NCBI RefSeq assembly: GCF_017355935.1
Contig: NZ_JAFIQT010000001.1
Location: 2,108,001 to 2,172,000 of the forward strand
From: Telluribacter humicola
Lineage (GTDB): Bacteria; Bacteroidota; Bacteroidia; Cytophagales; Spirosomataceae
Length of the DNA: 64,000 nucleotides
Direction: 5' to 3'
Part shown: piece after piece, positions 27,185 through 35,527 of the stretch
How positions within the stretch are numbered: position 1 is the stretch's first letter
Layout of the letters: each line of letters begins with the position of its first letter
The notes under the pieces: model-generated
The model's database searches: none
Seen by the model: the letters and a program-made list of their open reading frames with translations, nothing else
Told to the model about the DNA's origin: nothing
Program-made: the position numbers and the translations under genes

Positions 27185-28507
27185 ATGAAAAAGCTCCTGT
27201 TAAACTTAAAAGAAAAGGCATGGGTGGTCGTGATGGCCATATGTCTTGTGCTGGCGGGTTGTGTAGATGCTTTTGATCCACAGGTAAAAGCTACGGTGGA
27301 TGTACTGGTGGTAGATGGTATGATTACTAACCTGCCCGAGCCGCAGATTATCCGCCTCAACCGCTCCCGCGCTGATCCGGTCACCGGTCGCTTTGGTACG
27401 GCTCCCATTACGGATGCTACTGTGGAGGTAGTTGTCGATTCGGCACAGGTGGTAGCCGCTCATGAAACCGTGGCTGGTAGCTACCGGCTCCCCAGTGACT
27501 TCCGGGGGCAGGTGGGACGTGCCTATCAGCTGCGAATCCGGCTCACAGATGGCACTACCTACCTGTCTTCCCAGCAGATAATGCCTTCAGTATCACCCAT
27601 CGAACGGGTGCAGGTGGAGTTTAACCCGCGAGTACCACGACCGAATCATAGCATTCACACCATGGGTGCCCATGAGTTCTATCTGGACATGCAGGACCCC
27701 GAAAGTCAGCACAACTACTACAAATGGGACTGGACGCTCTACGAGAGGAAGGAGTGGTGCAAAAGCTGCGCAAATGGCGTTTATGCGGTTTACAATATCC
27801 TGCCCAACTATTACTTTCACAAGATGTTTGTATCGGGGAACGAGCTATTTGAAGACTGTTTTATACCTTCCCCTGTACCCAGTGGTAGTGGCGATGTACC
27901 TTCGGTTCCGAGTAGGTACTGGGTGTACGACTACCGCTGCCGAACCCGCTGCTGGCAGATTATTCACAACTACAACCTGAATCTTTTTAATGATGCCCTG
28001 AGTAACGGGGGCCACATACAGCTACGAAAAGTAGGCGTGGTGCCCTACTACCAACGGTTGCCGGGTTTGGTGGTCATCCGGCAGTCAGGCATTACTCCGG
28101 AAGCCCACGCGTTTTTTACCTTGGTCGAAACCCAGACCCAGAACTCGGGTGGCCTGGCGGACACGCCACCCACGGCTCCTATCGGAAACATCCGGAACGC
28201 GGCCAATCCGAAGGAAATAGTAGTCGGTTTTTTCTCGGCTTCTTCGGTTACGGAATTACGCTACTGGCTCGACCGAAAGGACGCTACTGGCTTACCCATT
28301 GGAGCTTATGATGAAAACGGTGAAATTCTGAACTGGGACGAAGAGCTGTTTTATGCCCTTATTGGCCGTCGTCCTACTCCCGAACCGACACCCCCCGATC
28401 CGCCTGCAATCAATATATACGGAGGTCCGCCCCGTGTACCTACGGCTATTTGTGAGTACAGCAATACAAGTACTCCGTTTAAGCCCGAAGGCTGGCGCGA
28501 CGAGTAG
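27185..28507 (+). CDS. DUF4249 lipoprotein (paralogue 2)
   Basis: This is the second DUF4249 lipoprotein, with lipobox LVLAGC (Cys26) and VDAFDPQ. It shares ITNLPEPQIIRLNRS, DPVTGR, HNYYKWDWTLYERKEWCKSC and RYWLDRKDATGLPIG with the paralogue at 23344-24660, clearly the same ancestry. Its ATG immediately follows the receptor's TAG with no gap, so the two are translated together. Length is 440 aa. It is probably an outer-membrane-associated partner of the receptor; ligand unknown. Compared with paralogue 1 the middle region is the most divergent. Confidence 0.93.
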   Translation: MKKLLLNLKEKAWVVVMAICLVLAGCVDAFDPQVKATVDVLVVDGMITNLPEPQIIRLNRSRADPVTGRFGTAPITDATVEVVVDSAQVVAAHETVAGSYRLPSDFRGQVGRAYQLRIRLTDGTTYLSSQQIMPSVSPIERVQVEFNPRVPRPNHSIHTMGAHEFYLDMQDPESQHNYYKWDWTLYERKEWCKSCANGVYAVYNILPNYYFHKMFVSGNELFEDCFIPSPVPSGSGDVPSVPSRYWVYDYRCRTRCWQIIHNYNLNLFNDALSNGGHIQLRKVGVVPYYQRLPGLVVIRQSGITPEAHAFFTLVETQTQNSGGLADTPPTAPIGNIRNAANPKEIVVGFFSASSVTELRYWLDRKDATGLPIGAYDENGEILNWDEELFYALIGRRPTPEPTPPDPPAINIYGGPPRVPTAICEYSNTSTPFKPEGWRDE

Positions 28508-28537
28508 GGCTGTTGTCAGATAATGAAATAATACCTA

Positions 28538-29689
28538 TTAGTACGCCGCGCCACTACCTCCGCCCCCAAAGTCTCCGCCGCCGAATTCCGGACCTGACTG
28601 CGGCTGGGGGAGGTCACCGGCTACCTGCATTGCTACGATGTTTCTGGTCAGTACCGCTATTTCCAGGTCTTTCTCCAATGCGTATATAAATCCGTTTCTG
28701 GGTACTTTCAGCCAGCGCATCAGGGATATGGCAGTACCAAACCCTACCAAACCCAGCAGGGGAAGCGCCCACTCGCCGGGTAGGATGGGGTGGTAGTGGT
28801 GCAACGTACCCAGAGAGGCGACCAAAGCCAGGCTACCTACCACCAAAAAAGAAAGCTTCTTCCAGCGCAGAGCCGCGAACAGGTAAAGTACGGGAATGGT
28901 AAAGGTCAGGAGCCAGAACAAGCCGGCGAAGGCAATCTGCGGAGAAGGGCCATAGATGGAGTTAATCATGGCGTTGCCCTCCCGCACTACCAGGTAGTTG
29001 CCCGCCGCATAAAATAGGATCAAAGTGGCCATGTGTACCCAGTTGAGGCTAACTTTCCAGTAAAAGCTTTCATCACGTTTCCGGAACCGATGTACATACA
29101 ACCAGACTAGCCCGGCGTAGATCATGACCAGAAAAGGTAACAGCAGCTTACCCCACGGGCTTTCCATAGCCAGCGATGCAAGTACATAAAGACCCGTCAG
29201 ATAAGTACCCAGGGCGATGACCGGTTCGCCATAGCGGTAGGTAAAGAAGACGGGAAAGGGCAGGTACAGCAGGGCCACAAGCCAGGGAGGGGTATCAAAC
29301 GCGGACGTAATGTCAAGAACCGGTGGTAAAAAGGAAAGTACAATGGCGTACAGCAGGGCGTTGTCGATACCCGAAAAATAGAGCTTACGGTCTTTAATCA
29401 GGTAGTTGAGAAAGTAGAAAAGCCCCAGGCCGTACAGAGGCGGGAAGTAGTTTTCGGAACCGGGCAGGTCGGCGAAGGGAAGAAAAAAAATGGCTCCTGC
29501 CGAAATACTGATGAGCGAAAACACGAACAACCCAATCCAGACAAACCAGTGGGGGATGTAAGGTACTTCGGTGTATTCCCTGGTAATGGACCGTTCTGCC
29601 TCTTCGGATATTAAATTTTTGGCTGTCCAGTCGCGGACCCGTTTCCGGACCCATCTATTTTTCAGAAGCACTTCATTGTAGGCTTTCAT
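28538..29689 (-). CDS. Polytopic membrane protein (DUF4401/DUF2157-like) with glycine-rich tail
   Basis: The 383-residue product starts with a soluble helical segment (VRDWTAKNLISEEAERSITREY) and continues with about ten membrane helices (from WIGLFVFSLISISAGAIFFLPF). The C-terminus FGGGDFGGGGSGAAY is a glycine-rich tail like those of TPM-domain (YgcG-type) envelope proteins. Its start overlaps the end of the upstream gene by 17 bases, so the pair is translationally coupled. Family membership is tentative; function unknown. Confidence 0.78.
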   Translation of the reverse strand: MKAYNEVLLKNRWVRKRVRDWTAKNLISEEAERSITREYTEVPYIPHWFVWIGLFVFSLISISAGAIFFLPFADLPGSENYFPPLYGLGLFYFLNYLIKDRKLYFSGIDNALLYAIVLSFLPPVLDITSAFDTPPWLVALLYLPFPVFFTYRYGEPVIALGTYLTGLYVLASLAMESPWGKLLLPFLVMIYAGLVWLYVHRFRKRDESFYWKVSLNWVHMATLILFYAAGNYLVVREGNAMINSIYGPSPQIAFAGLFWLLTFTIPVLYLFAALRWKKLSFLVVGSLALVASLGTLHHYHPILPGEWALPLLGLVGFGTAISLMRWLKVPRNGFIYALEKDLEIAVLTRNIVAMQVAGDLPQPQSGPEFGGGDFGGGGSGAAY

Positions 29690-30668
29690 GGGATTGGGGG
29701 GAAGGTTTACGAAGTAATTTCTTAAAATTCAGAAAGAACCAGATCACCCCGCCAGCGCTCAGCATAAAGTACAGAGAACCCAGAAAGACACCGATCTCGG
29801 CGGGTAAATTAGTAAAAAGCAGGTAGGTGAATCCGATATAGCCAAAAAGTACGCTGATCAGCAGAAACAGGAGTGAACTCTCTTCCCGGGCATTCTGAAA
29901 AAAATACCAGCACCCTATCCCCAGCAGCAAAGCAAATACCGCCTGCCATGCATCCATGGTAAACATACCTCCAAGGCAAGCAACCAGATAGAGGGTACCA
30001 GCTACCAGCAGGTAGGTATAAGAAAAATGCCGCTTGATCCCCCGCTTTTCCAGGAGCCAGCTGAGAGCCACTACCAACAGTCCGAAAGCAAGGGCCGTTT
30101 GAATCACCGCCGGGTCAGAAAAATCATTTTTGACCAGTACCTGATCGGGCGTGGCCGTAAGCCCCACCCACGAGGCCAGCGCCGTAAGCCCCAGCGAAAG
30201 TACCCCCTGATGGTCGAAGCGGTAGGCCAGAAAGAGAAAGAACAGGGCGGGCAGGAAAACCGCCAGTCCGTAGCGGGTACCAAACAGGCCGTACTGGTAT
30301 TGCGCGTAGCCCTCCAGCGCCAGGAAGAGCAGACACCCCAGCAGCAGAACTACCTCGACAAAGGACGAGCTATGTACTACTTTTCCGAAGCTGAACGATT
30401 CACCTTTTTTGAAAACATAGACGAAGCAGGCGGCTGTCAGCATGGCCAGTAATGCCATTAGTACGGTATGGCCCAGGGTATCGATATTCTGGTAAATAAG
30501 TACTCCCGCGCCTGTCACGAAAGCACTTAACGACACGTACAGCAGCATGCGCAGAAACCCAAATAGGGAAACGGGCTTCTGTTGCTCATACTGGCTCAGG
30601 AGTTGCTTTTGCCCCGACTCAATATGCTGCTTTTGTTCCAGTTCCGATAGTAATTGCTGTATATTCAT
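29673..30668 (-). CDS. DUF2157-like polytopic membrane protein
   Basis: The N-terminal soluble part (IQQLLSELEQKQHIESGQKQLLSQYEQQKPVS) followed by about ten hydrophobic helices is the layout of DUF2157-type membrane proteins. The first helix is FLRMLLYVSLSAFVTGAGVLIY. The C-terminus is short and basic (KKLLRKPSPQSHESLQ). It overlaps the next gene by 17 bases. Neither partner has a known function. The N-terminal soluble helix followed by membrane bundle occurs in both, suggesting that they form a complex. Confidence 0.8.
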   Translation of the reverse strand: MNIQQLLSELEQKQHIESGQKQLLSQYEQQKPVSLFGFLRMLLYVSLSAFVTGAGVLIYQNIDTLGHTVLMALLAMLTAACFVYVFKKGESFSFGKVVHSSSFVEVVLLLGCLLFLALEGYAQYQYGLFGTRYGLAVFLPALFFLFLAYRFDHQGVLSLGLTALASWVGLTATPDQVLVKNDFSDPAVIQTALAFGLLVVALSWLLEKRGIKRHFSYTYLLVAGTLYLVACLGGMFTMDAWQAVFALLLGIGCWYFFQNAREESSLLFLLISVLFGYIGFTYLLFTNLPAEIGVFLGSLYFMLSAGGVIWFFLNFKKLLRKPSPQSHESLQ

Positions 30669-30826
30669 AGGTGGCCGAAAGTGAGGTAAGTTGTCTGATG
30701 TTCAGGTGATTGGCGCACTTTGGTGTAAATATCAAAAACTGTTTGTAAATAACCACGTTTATTTATTGAGTATACGTCAGTTTGTATTATTGATACTATC
30801 TTATAAATCCCCTAAATAACTTCATC

Positions 30827-31513
30827 ATGAAAATTACCTATTTCGGACACTCCTGCTTTGGGGTCGAAACCTCCCACGTTAAGCTCTTGTTCGATCCGTT
30901 CATTACTCCTAACCAGCTGGCGGCTAACATAAGCGTAGACGATATTGAGGCCGACTATATCTTTATCTCCCACGGACACGAAGACCACGTAGCCGATGCC
31001 GTACATATAGCCAAACGGACGGGGGCTACCGTAGTGGCTGCCTTCGAGATAACGCAGTGGCTGGGTAAGCAGGGGGTGGATAAGGTACATCCCATGAACA
31101 CGGGAGGCAAGTGGACGTTTGATTTTGGGATGGTGCAGATGGTGCCTGCTTTTCATTCGAGCAGCCTGCCCGACGGCAGCTACGGAGGCAGTCCGATTGG
31201 ATATGTGATACAACTAGGTGGGTATAGCTTTTACTTTGCCGGTGACACTGCGTTGTATTCAGATATGCGGCTAATCGGGGAACAGTACAATCTGGATTTT
31301 GCATTCCTGCCCATTGGCAGCAATTTTACCATGGATATACACGATGCCCTGCGGGCTACCAAACTGCTGGATACTGATAAGGTATTTGGTATGCACTATG
31401 ATACATTCCCCTACATCAAGATAGATAAAGAAGCGGCTGTGAAGCTGGCTGAGGAGAAGCGTGTGGACCTGCACCTGCTACCGGTAGGAGGATTCCATCT
31501 GATGCAGCAGTAA
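30827..31513 (+). CDS. UPF0173 metal-dependent hydrolase (metallo-beta-lactamase fold)
   Basis: The protein is a compact metallo-beta-lactamase-fold hydrolase of the UPF0173 type. The N-terminus MKITYFGHSCFGVET, the metal motif ISHGHEDHVADAV (HxHxDH), a further His in MVPAFHSSS, and YFAGDTALYSDM carry the metal ligands. The end has FGMHYDTFPYIKID, the last ligand region. Length (228 aa) is typical. Cytoplasmic; substrate unknown. It starts about 160 bases downstream of the divergent DUF2157-like gene. The nearby terminator separates it from the following minus-strand gene. Confidence 0.93.
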   Translation: MKITYFGHSCFGVETSHVKLLFDPFITPNQLAANISVDDIEADYIFISHGHEDHVADAVHIAKRTGATVVAAFEITQWLGKQGVDKVHPMNTGGKWTFDFGMVQMVPAFHSSSLPDGSYGGSPIGYVIQLGGYSFYFAGDTALYSDMRLIGEQYNLDFAFLPIGSNFTMDIHDALRATKLLDTDKVFGMHYDTFPYIKIDKEAAVKLAEEKRVDLHLLPVGGFHLMQQ

Positions 31514-31537
31514 GTCAGAAGCTTATTATACCTATTT

Positions 31538-31572
31538 AAAACAGCCAAGGCGTTGGACACCCTGGCTGTTTT
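31538..31572. terminator. Bidirectional terminator after the UPF0173 gene
   Basis: Arms AAAACAGCCA and TGGCTGTTTT are complementary, with a 15-base loop, between the UPF0173 stop (31513) and the stop of the convergent sulfite-oxidase-like gene (31574). T tracts follow on both strands. Confidence 0.8.
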
Positions 31573-31573
31573 A

Positions 31574-32278
31574 TTATTCATCGTTGTCGCTGTACCGGTC
31601 ATTTCGCCAGGGGTAGGCGGTGTTGGAGTAGCCTCGGTCTTCCCAGAAGCCAGGTTTATCTTCACTCATGAATTCTATTCTTTTTATCCACTTGGAGCCT
31701 TTCCAGGCGTACAATTGGGGGACAATCATCCGTACCGGTCCACCGTGCTCTAAGGAAAGAGGCGCTCCATCGGCCGTATGTACCAGCAGTACATCCGGTT
31801 TCAGGGCTTCTTCGAGGGAGATGTTGGTGGTGTAGGTATCGTAGCCATAGCACATGATATGGGTAGCCGTCTCCTTAGGCTGCACCAGCGCTGCCAGGTC
31901 CATGAGCCGGACACCTACCCAAGGTACATCCATACGCGACCAGGTGGTGACGCAGTGAAAGTCACTGACATCTTCCGTCTGGGGCATTGCCATGAAATCA
32001 TCCCATGTGAGTATGACCGGGTTTTCCACCTCGCCTCTAATGGTCAGCCGCCAGCGTTCCAGCGATACGTCCGGGTGATAGCCAAGGTCCAGCACGGGCC
32101 ACTTCTGGGTCAGGTACTGACCTACCGGCAGCTTAGGCATACCATGCCGATTAGCAGGTCCGGTACCCAGGGGACGATCATCAGCCACGGAAGGGGTAGC
32201 TTTCATCTTCTCCTCAAACCGGGCTTTCAGCTTCATCCGGGCCTCTATGATCTTATCGAACTTGTTGTTTGCTTCCAT
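31574..32278 (-). CDS. Sulfite-oxidase-like molybdopterin oxidoreductase
   Basis: This belongs to the oxidoreductase molybdopterin-binding (SUOX/YedY-fold) family. The molybdenum-ligand cysteine is in DFHCVTTWSRMDVPWVGVRL; other conserved segments are WRLTIRGEVENPVILTWDDFMAMP, YDTYTTNISLEEAL and LEHGGPVRMIVPQLYAWKGSKWIKRIEF. The first 60 residues are charged and helical with no signal peptide, so the enzyme should be cytoplasmic, unlike Tat-exported YedY. No electron-transfer partner is adjacent. Length is 234 aa. Physiological substrate is unknown. Confidence 0.92.
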   Translation of the reverse strand: MEANNKFDKIIEARMKLKARFEEKMKATPSVADDRPLGTGPANRHGMPKLPVGQYLTQKWPVLDLGYHPDVSLERWRLTIRGEVENPVILTWDDFMAMPQTEDVSDFHCVTTWSRMDVPWVGVRLMDLAALVQPKETATHIMCYGYDTYTTNISLEEALKPDVLLVHTADGAPLSLEHGGPVRMIVPQLYAWKGSKWIKRIEFMSEDKPGFWEDRGYSNTAYPWRNDRYSDNDE

Positions 32279-32303
32279 AAGCTTTATATTGATTACAAGT
32301 TAC

Positions 32304-33428
32304 TTACTTATTCAAGTACCCTTTGGCTTCTTTGATAATGGATTTATAATAGGTGATATCCAGACTTTTCTTATAGTAGTCTCTGGCCTGAGACTTGTTA
32401 CCGGCCCGGTCAGCGATGCGGGCCAGTCCCGCGTAGGCCATCGCGTGGTACTCCCGCGTAAACTGCTCATCGTAAGGTGTACGCAGGGCAGCCAGGTACT
32501 CCCGCTGGGCCTGGGCATCATCTTTCTCCTTTTTTTCTTCCACCAGCCCCTGAAAAGTGCGCCAGGCTATCGGATAAAATCCGCCGGTGTAGCGTTTAAG
32601 AAAGTTAATTTCATCGGTAGCCTCGTCGTATCGTCCGGCTTGTATCAAAGACTCGGCATATACCATTTTGTACACGGGGTTCTGCGGGTACCAGCTATTG
32701 AGCTTACTGCTATATACCGTGGCCTGGTCAGGTCGGGACTCTTGCTCGAGGTAGATACGTGCAAGGTAATAGCTGGCTTCGGCGCGGGTGATTACCCCAA
32801 CGCGGGTGGCGGTATCGACCTGCTTGATGCCTAATGCTTTATTACCACTCTTAAAAAAGAACATGACGGGCTTGACTATAGGGTGGTCGTTGGGGTACAC
32901 CTCTACGTAGTAGTTGTACATGCCGGTGGTGAAGAAGAACTCAGGGTTCTTGTCAGTGAGTTTCATGCCGGCCATGAGGGCATTATAAGCACTTTTGGCT
33001 TCGGTCGCTGCTTTGATCAATTCCCTTTGGTAATTATACATCAGTGCGCGGAAGCCATGCGCCGCCATGGTAAAAAACACAGCCTCGGGGTTGGTACTTT
33101 CCCTACCGTACTGCTTATCTACCGCTGCCAGGCATTGATTAAGGGTAGCGATGTACTCCTGCGACTTCGCTTTGTTGTTCTGGATGGGTAGGTACTGCCA
33201 GTACATCTGAAAAGCCTTCAGTAGGTGAGTGACGGGATGATTGGGGTAGCGGGCCCTGACCTGCTGGCTGATCTTGTTAGCTTCTTCAAAGTCGTAGTTG
33301 TAGATATGGTCAATGCTTTCCTGAATAAGTTTCATACCGGCCGGATCATTGAGTAGCTGTGCCTGGGCCGTTGGAGGAACTGTGAGATAGAAGAGGAAAA
33401 GTAAAATGGAGTAGAGGGTTTTCTTCAT
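32304..33428 (-). CDS. Exported TPR-repeat protein
   Basis: A signal peptide (MKKTLYSILLFLFYLTVPPTAQAQ) precedes a fully helical protein of about 350 residues with paired TPR-like helices (DFEEANKISQQVRARYPNHP, ARIYLEQESRPDQATVYSSKL, AYAGLARIADRAGNKSQARDYYKKSL). It is probably periplasmic. I know of no characterised counterpart. It ends 25 bases upstream of the sulfite-oxidase-like gene on the same strand, suggesting co-transcription. Function unknown. Confidence 0.8.
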   Translation of the reverse strand: MKKTLYSILLFLFYLTVPPTAQAQLLNDPAGMKLIQESIDHIYNYDFEEANKISQQVRARYPNHPVTHLLKAFQMYWQYLPIQNNKAKSQEYIATLNQCLAAVDKQYGRESTNPEAVFFTMAAHGFRALMYNYQRELIKAATEAKSAYNALMAGMKLTDKNPEFFFTTGMYNYYVEVYPNDHPIVKPVMFFFKSGNKALGIKQVDTATRVGVITRAEASYYLARIYLEQESRPDQATVYSSKLNSWYPQNPVYKMVYAESLIQAGRYDEATDEINFLKRYTGGFYPIAWRTFQGLVEEKKEKDDAQAQREYLAALRTPYDEQFTREYHAMAYAGLARIADRAGNKSQARDYYKKSLDITYYKSIIKEAKGYLNK

Positions 33429-33544
33429 GGCTATGATTAATGCGGTATTGAGATTTGGCTGATTACAGCCGGAACATTAGCTTTGTTGATAACGTTAAAA
33501 ATAGAGTCTGCGTTTCTCAGGCTTATTATTTACTACTACGATAT

Positions 33545-34786
33545 ATGATCAGATACGAACATTTTGTTTTAAGTAATGGCTTGCGTGTGTATGTACACGA
33601 AGACCATTCTACACCGATGGCCGCGGTGAATATACTATATAATGTAGGCTCACGGGATGAAGATGAAAAGCGCACCGGATTTGCGCACCTGTTTGAGCAC
33701 CTGATGTTTGGTGGCTCACAGCACATCCCCAGCTACGACGAACCCGTACAGAAAGTGGGGGGGGAGAACAATGCCTTTACATCCCCTGACATCACCAATT
33801 ACTACATCACTCTCCCCGCTGATAACCTCGAAACGGCCCTCTGGCTGGAGTCAGACCGGATGCTGAGTCTTTCCTTCGACCCTAAGGTGCTGGAAGTACA
33901 GCGGAAAGTAGTGATAGAGGAGTTTAAGCAGCGGTACCTCAATCAGCCCTACGGTGATATCTGGCTGAAGCTTCGTCCGCTGGCCTACAAGGTACATCCC
34001 TACCGCTGGGCTACGATCGGCAAAGATATTACTCATATTGAAGAGGCCGTTATGGAAGATGTGCAGGATTTCTTCTTCCGCTTTTACCGCCCCAATAATG
34101 CCATACTGGTAGTTGCCGGTGCTGTTAATCCAGAGCAGGTAAAGCAGTTGGTGGAGAAATGGTTTGGTCCTATTCCGGCCGGTGAACCAAACGTGCGTCA
34201 GTTGCCCAATGAGCCGGTTCAAAATGAGCCACGCTTCCTGGAAACTTCCGCCCAGGTACCTCTCAATGGACTAATCAAGGCCTGGCACATGCCCGGACGC
34301 TTTGAGGAGGGTTTCTTTGCGGGTGATCTGCTAAGTGATATATTAGGTAGAGGAAAGTCGTCGCGGTTGTACCGCCACCTGTTGAAAGAAAAGCCGCTAT
34401 TTAATAGCGTGAGCGCCAGTATTACCTCTTCTTTGGATCCGGGACTGTTTTTGGTGCGTGGTTTCCTGAATCCCGGTGTTACGCTGGAAGAAGCCGATGC
34501 GGCCGTCAATGAGCTGATCGCTGACCTGGTACAGAACGGAGCAACGTCTGATGAGGTAAGTAAAGTGAAAAATCAGTCGGAGGCTACCCTGGCATTTTCG
34601 GAAGTAGAGCTACTCAACCGCGCGATGAACCTGGCCTTCGCGGCCAACGCCGGTAATGCCGAATGGGTCAACGAAGATGCTGACAAAATCCGGGCGGTAG
34701 ATGCCGAGGCTATCTACCAGGCGGCCCGTACGATACTTCGCCCTGAAAACTGCTCAACGCTGTACTACCGGGCCGAAGCTAACTAA
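33545..34786 (+). CDS. M16-family zinc metallopeptidase
   Basis: M16 peptidases (pitrilysin/processing-peptidase type) have an inverted zinc motif HxxEH, seen here as H48-LF-E51-H52. A downstream glutamate in VIEEFKQRY supplies the third ligand. RLRPLAYKVHPYRWATIGKDITHIEEA and the C-terminal inactive-half segment PLNGLIKAWHMPGR are typical. There is no signal peptide with the start chosen at 33545 (MIRYEHFVLSNGLRVYV), which matches the usual N-terminus; an upstream TTG would add 30 unsupported residues. At 413 residues it is an M16B-type short form that acts as a dimer or with a partner. Confidence 0.92.
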   Translation: MIRYEHFVLSNGLRVYVHEDHSTPMAAVNILYNVGSRDEDEKRTGFAHLFEHLMFGGSQHIPSYDEPVQKVGGENNAFTSPDITNYYITLPADNLETALWLESDRMLSLSFDPKVLEVQRKVVIEEFKQRYLNQPYGDIWLKLRPLAYKVHPYRWATIGKDITHIEEAVMEDVQDFFFRFYRPNNAILVVAGAVNPEQVKQLVEKWFGPIPAGEPNVRQLPNEPVQNEPRFLETSAQVPLNGLIKAWHMPGRFEEGFFAGDLLSDILGRGKSSRLYRHLLKEKPLFNSVSASITSSLDPGLFLVRGFLNPGVTLEEADAAVNELIADLVQNGATSDEVSKVKNQSEATLAFSEVELLNRAMNLAFAANAGNAEWVNEDADKIRAVDAEAIYQAARTILRPENCSTLYYRAEAN

Positions 34787-34807
34787 GAGCCTACATTCTT
34801 AAAGTAG

Positions 34808-34851
34808 AAAGCAGCAACTACCGGTACCTCTGAGCCGGTAGTTGCTGCTTT
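34808..34851 (+). terminator. Terminator after the M16 peptidase gene
   Basis: A 17-base perfect stem (AAAGCAGCAACTACCGG and its complement) with a 10-base loop is followed by a short T run, 22 bases after the M16 stop codon. Confidence 0.85.
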
Positions 34852-35000
34852 TTATAGCCTCCTGCCTCACATACTACCTCCGGCTGTTGTCTTTTCAGTT
34901 GGATCTTCCCAATTTGCAGAGTAGATTTCCTGACTGTGCCCTTTCCGGTAAGAGCCGGTTCTACATCTCAGTCCCATTCTTTACCGTTTAATCTTATAGT

Positions 35001-35483
35001 ATGATTCCTTTCCGCGTAGGGCTAGGCTACGATGTACATCAGTTTGAAGAAGGCCGCCCTTTCTGGCTGGGAGGTATACTTATTCCCCATACCCACGGTG
35101 CTAAGGGACACTCCGATGCGGATGTGGTGTGTCATGTACTGTGTGATGCCCTACTGGGGGCCGCCAATATGCGGAACATCGGGTACCACTTCTCCGACAA
35201 GGACCCACAGTGGAAGGGAGTAGATAGCAAGCTGCTACTGACCAAAGTACTCGAGATGATCCGTGACAAAGGCTACGAAGTAGGCAATGTAGATGTAACG
35301 GTAGTACTGCAGCAGCCTAAGCTGAACCCGCACATACCCGCTATGAAGGCGTGCCTGGCGGGGGTAATGGGTGTAGATGAAGAGGCTATCTCTATCAAGG
35401 CTACTACCTCGGAACACCTGGGATTTGTGGGCCGGGAGGAAGGTATTGCTGCTCATTGCGTGGCTCTGATTTACCGACCCTAG
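35001..35483 (+). CDS. ispF: 2-C-methyl-D-erythritol 2,4-cyclodiphosphate synthase
   Basis: IspF forms the cyclic diphosphate in the non-mevalonate isoprenoid pathway. The signature is RVGLGYDVHQFEEGRPFWLGG with the metal ligands Asp and His, followed by GAKGHSDADVVCHVLCDALLGAA and HFSDKDPQWKGVDS. The C-terminal part has SIKATTSEHLGFVGREEGIAAHCVALI. Length (160 aa) is standard. Acts as a cytoplasmic trimer. It is followed 44 bases later by an amidohydrolase gene in the same direction, with no apparent metabolic link. Confidence 0.97.
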   Translation: MIPFRVGLGYDVHQFEEGRPFWLGGILIPHTHGAKGHSDADVVCHVLCDALLGAANMRNIGYHFSDKDPQWKGVDSKLLLTKVLEMIRDKGYEVGNVDVTVVLQQPKLNPHIPAMKACLAGVMGVDEEAISIKATTSEHLGFVGREEGIAAHCVALIYRP

Positions 35484-35527
35484 TTAAGAATATTACAATA
35501 CCACCATAACCTTTCCTTTTTTACGAC

